From Streptomyces sp. NBC_01255 (GTDB taxonomy: Bacteria; Actinomycetota; Actinomycetes; Streptomycetales; Streptomycetaceae): a DNA stretch of 64,000 bases. The position numbers and the translations under genes are program-made. This document shows, piece by piece, positions 63,885 to 64,000 of the stretch (within the stretch, counting starts at the first letter, position 1; every line of letters starts with the position of its first letter). The notes under the pieces are model-generated. The model saw nothing but the letters and a program-made list of their open reading frames with translations. It did not search any database and was not told the DNA's origin. The stretch lies in NCBI RefSeq assembly GCF_036226445.1, contig NZ_CP108474.1, positions 3,782,001 through 3,846,000 on the forward strand. Reading direction: 5' to 3'.

Positions 63885-63901
63885 GCCCTTGCGTGAAGGG
63901 C
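63885..63901 (+). terminator. Weak terminator after csoR
   Basis: GCCCTT and AAGGGC form a 6 bp stem with the loop GCGTG, 46 nt after the csoR stop. Nothing further is identifiable up to the window end at 64000. Confidence 0.4.
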
Positions 63902-64000
63902 ACTCAGCGGACAGCGTGATGCTCAGGCGAAGACAGAGCCCGAGCACCTGCCGGAGGAGCACCAACTCCGCCGGACCGGGAAGACCGGGGCCGCAGAGCT

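Overview
The window is chromosomal DNA of a high-GC actinomycete, almost certainly Streptomyces. Codon third positions are overwhelmingly G or C. The window carries Streptomyces-type genes: futalosine-pathway mqnB and mqnD, DUF3027, DUF2771, DUF2530, a 29-residue SGM_5486-type peptide, an XPB helicase, a HelD-type helicase and a sacsin-like ATPase. GTG and TTG starts are frequent. About a dozen genes have a TANNNT -10 hexamer only 6-7 nt before the start codon, which suggests leaderless mRNAs. I saw no rRNA, tRNA, CRISPR array or intact insertion sequence.

Layout. 1-6.6 kb: a partial VOC gene, a RhtA-like exporter with a divergent LysR regulator, ppnP, a fused FAD/Fe-S oxidoreductase and serC. 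6.6-9.7 kb: a cupin gene, then a DrrAB-type exporter divergent from a TetR gene with two palindromic operators between them. 9.7-24.6 kb: hydrolases, acetyltransferases, an AhpD-like/MarR divergent pair with a palindrome across both starts, an aldo-keto reductase, thpR, a Tat-exported propeller protein, a MarR-MFS pair, an NCS2 permease and a CtpE-like P-type ATPase. 24.7-30.7 kb: a Ser/Thr kinase with a PQQ-like propeller, convergent with a MacB/FtsX-type ABC exporter, then a methyltransferase. 30.8-33 kb: a degraded, repeat-rich patch with three copies of a ~250 bp repeat, two of the three copies of a 58 bp repeat, two gene remnants and an HD-domain gene. 33-44 kb: DinB, sacsin-like ATPase, DUF3027, MFS, DUF2771 lipoprotein, mqnB-mqnD, a cold-shock protein and an internally deleted serine integrase. 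44-48 kb: a small membrane protein, a HAD phosphatase and a FecCD-type siderophore importer without its binding protein. 48-57 kb: a HAAS-domain membrane protein, an 841-residue helicase-associated/WYL-like protein, XPB helicase, small membrane proteins and a HelD-type helicase. 57-64 kb: membrane protein, APH-like kinase, cutC, and a complete copper-response locus (His-rich secreted protein, CopZ-like chaperone, CopA ATPase, CsoR repressor) with CsoR-type palindromes in the divergent promoter region.

How the genes work together. The clearest units are the copper locus, the FecCD importer, the mqnB-mqnD pair (4-nt overlap), the TetR-DrrAB pair, the MarR-MFS pair and the kinase/ABC block. The least explained signals are a pair of near-identical elements (two TACTCA motifs 22 bp apart) placed the same distance upstream of two unrelated small membrane-protein genes around XPB, the two dispersed repeat families, and a 22 bp minisatellite upstream of an MFS gene. 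All family assignments come from reading motifs by eye; no database search was run.
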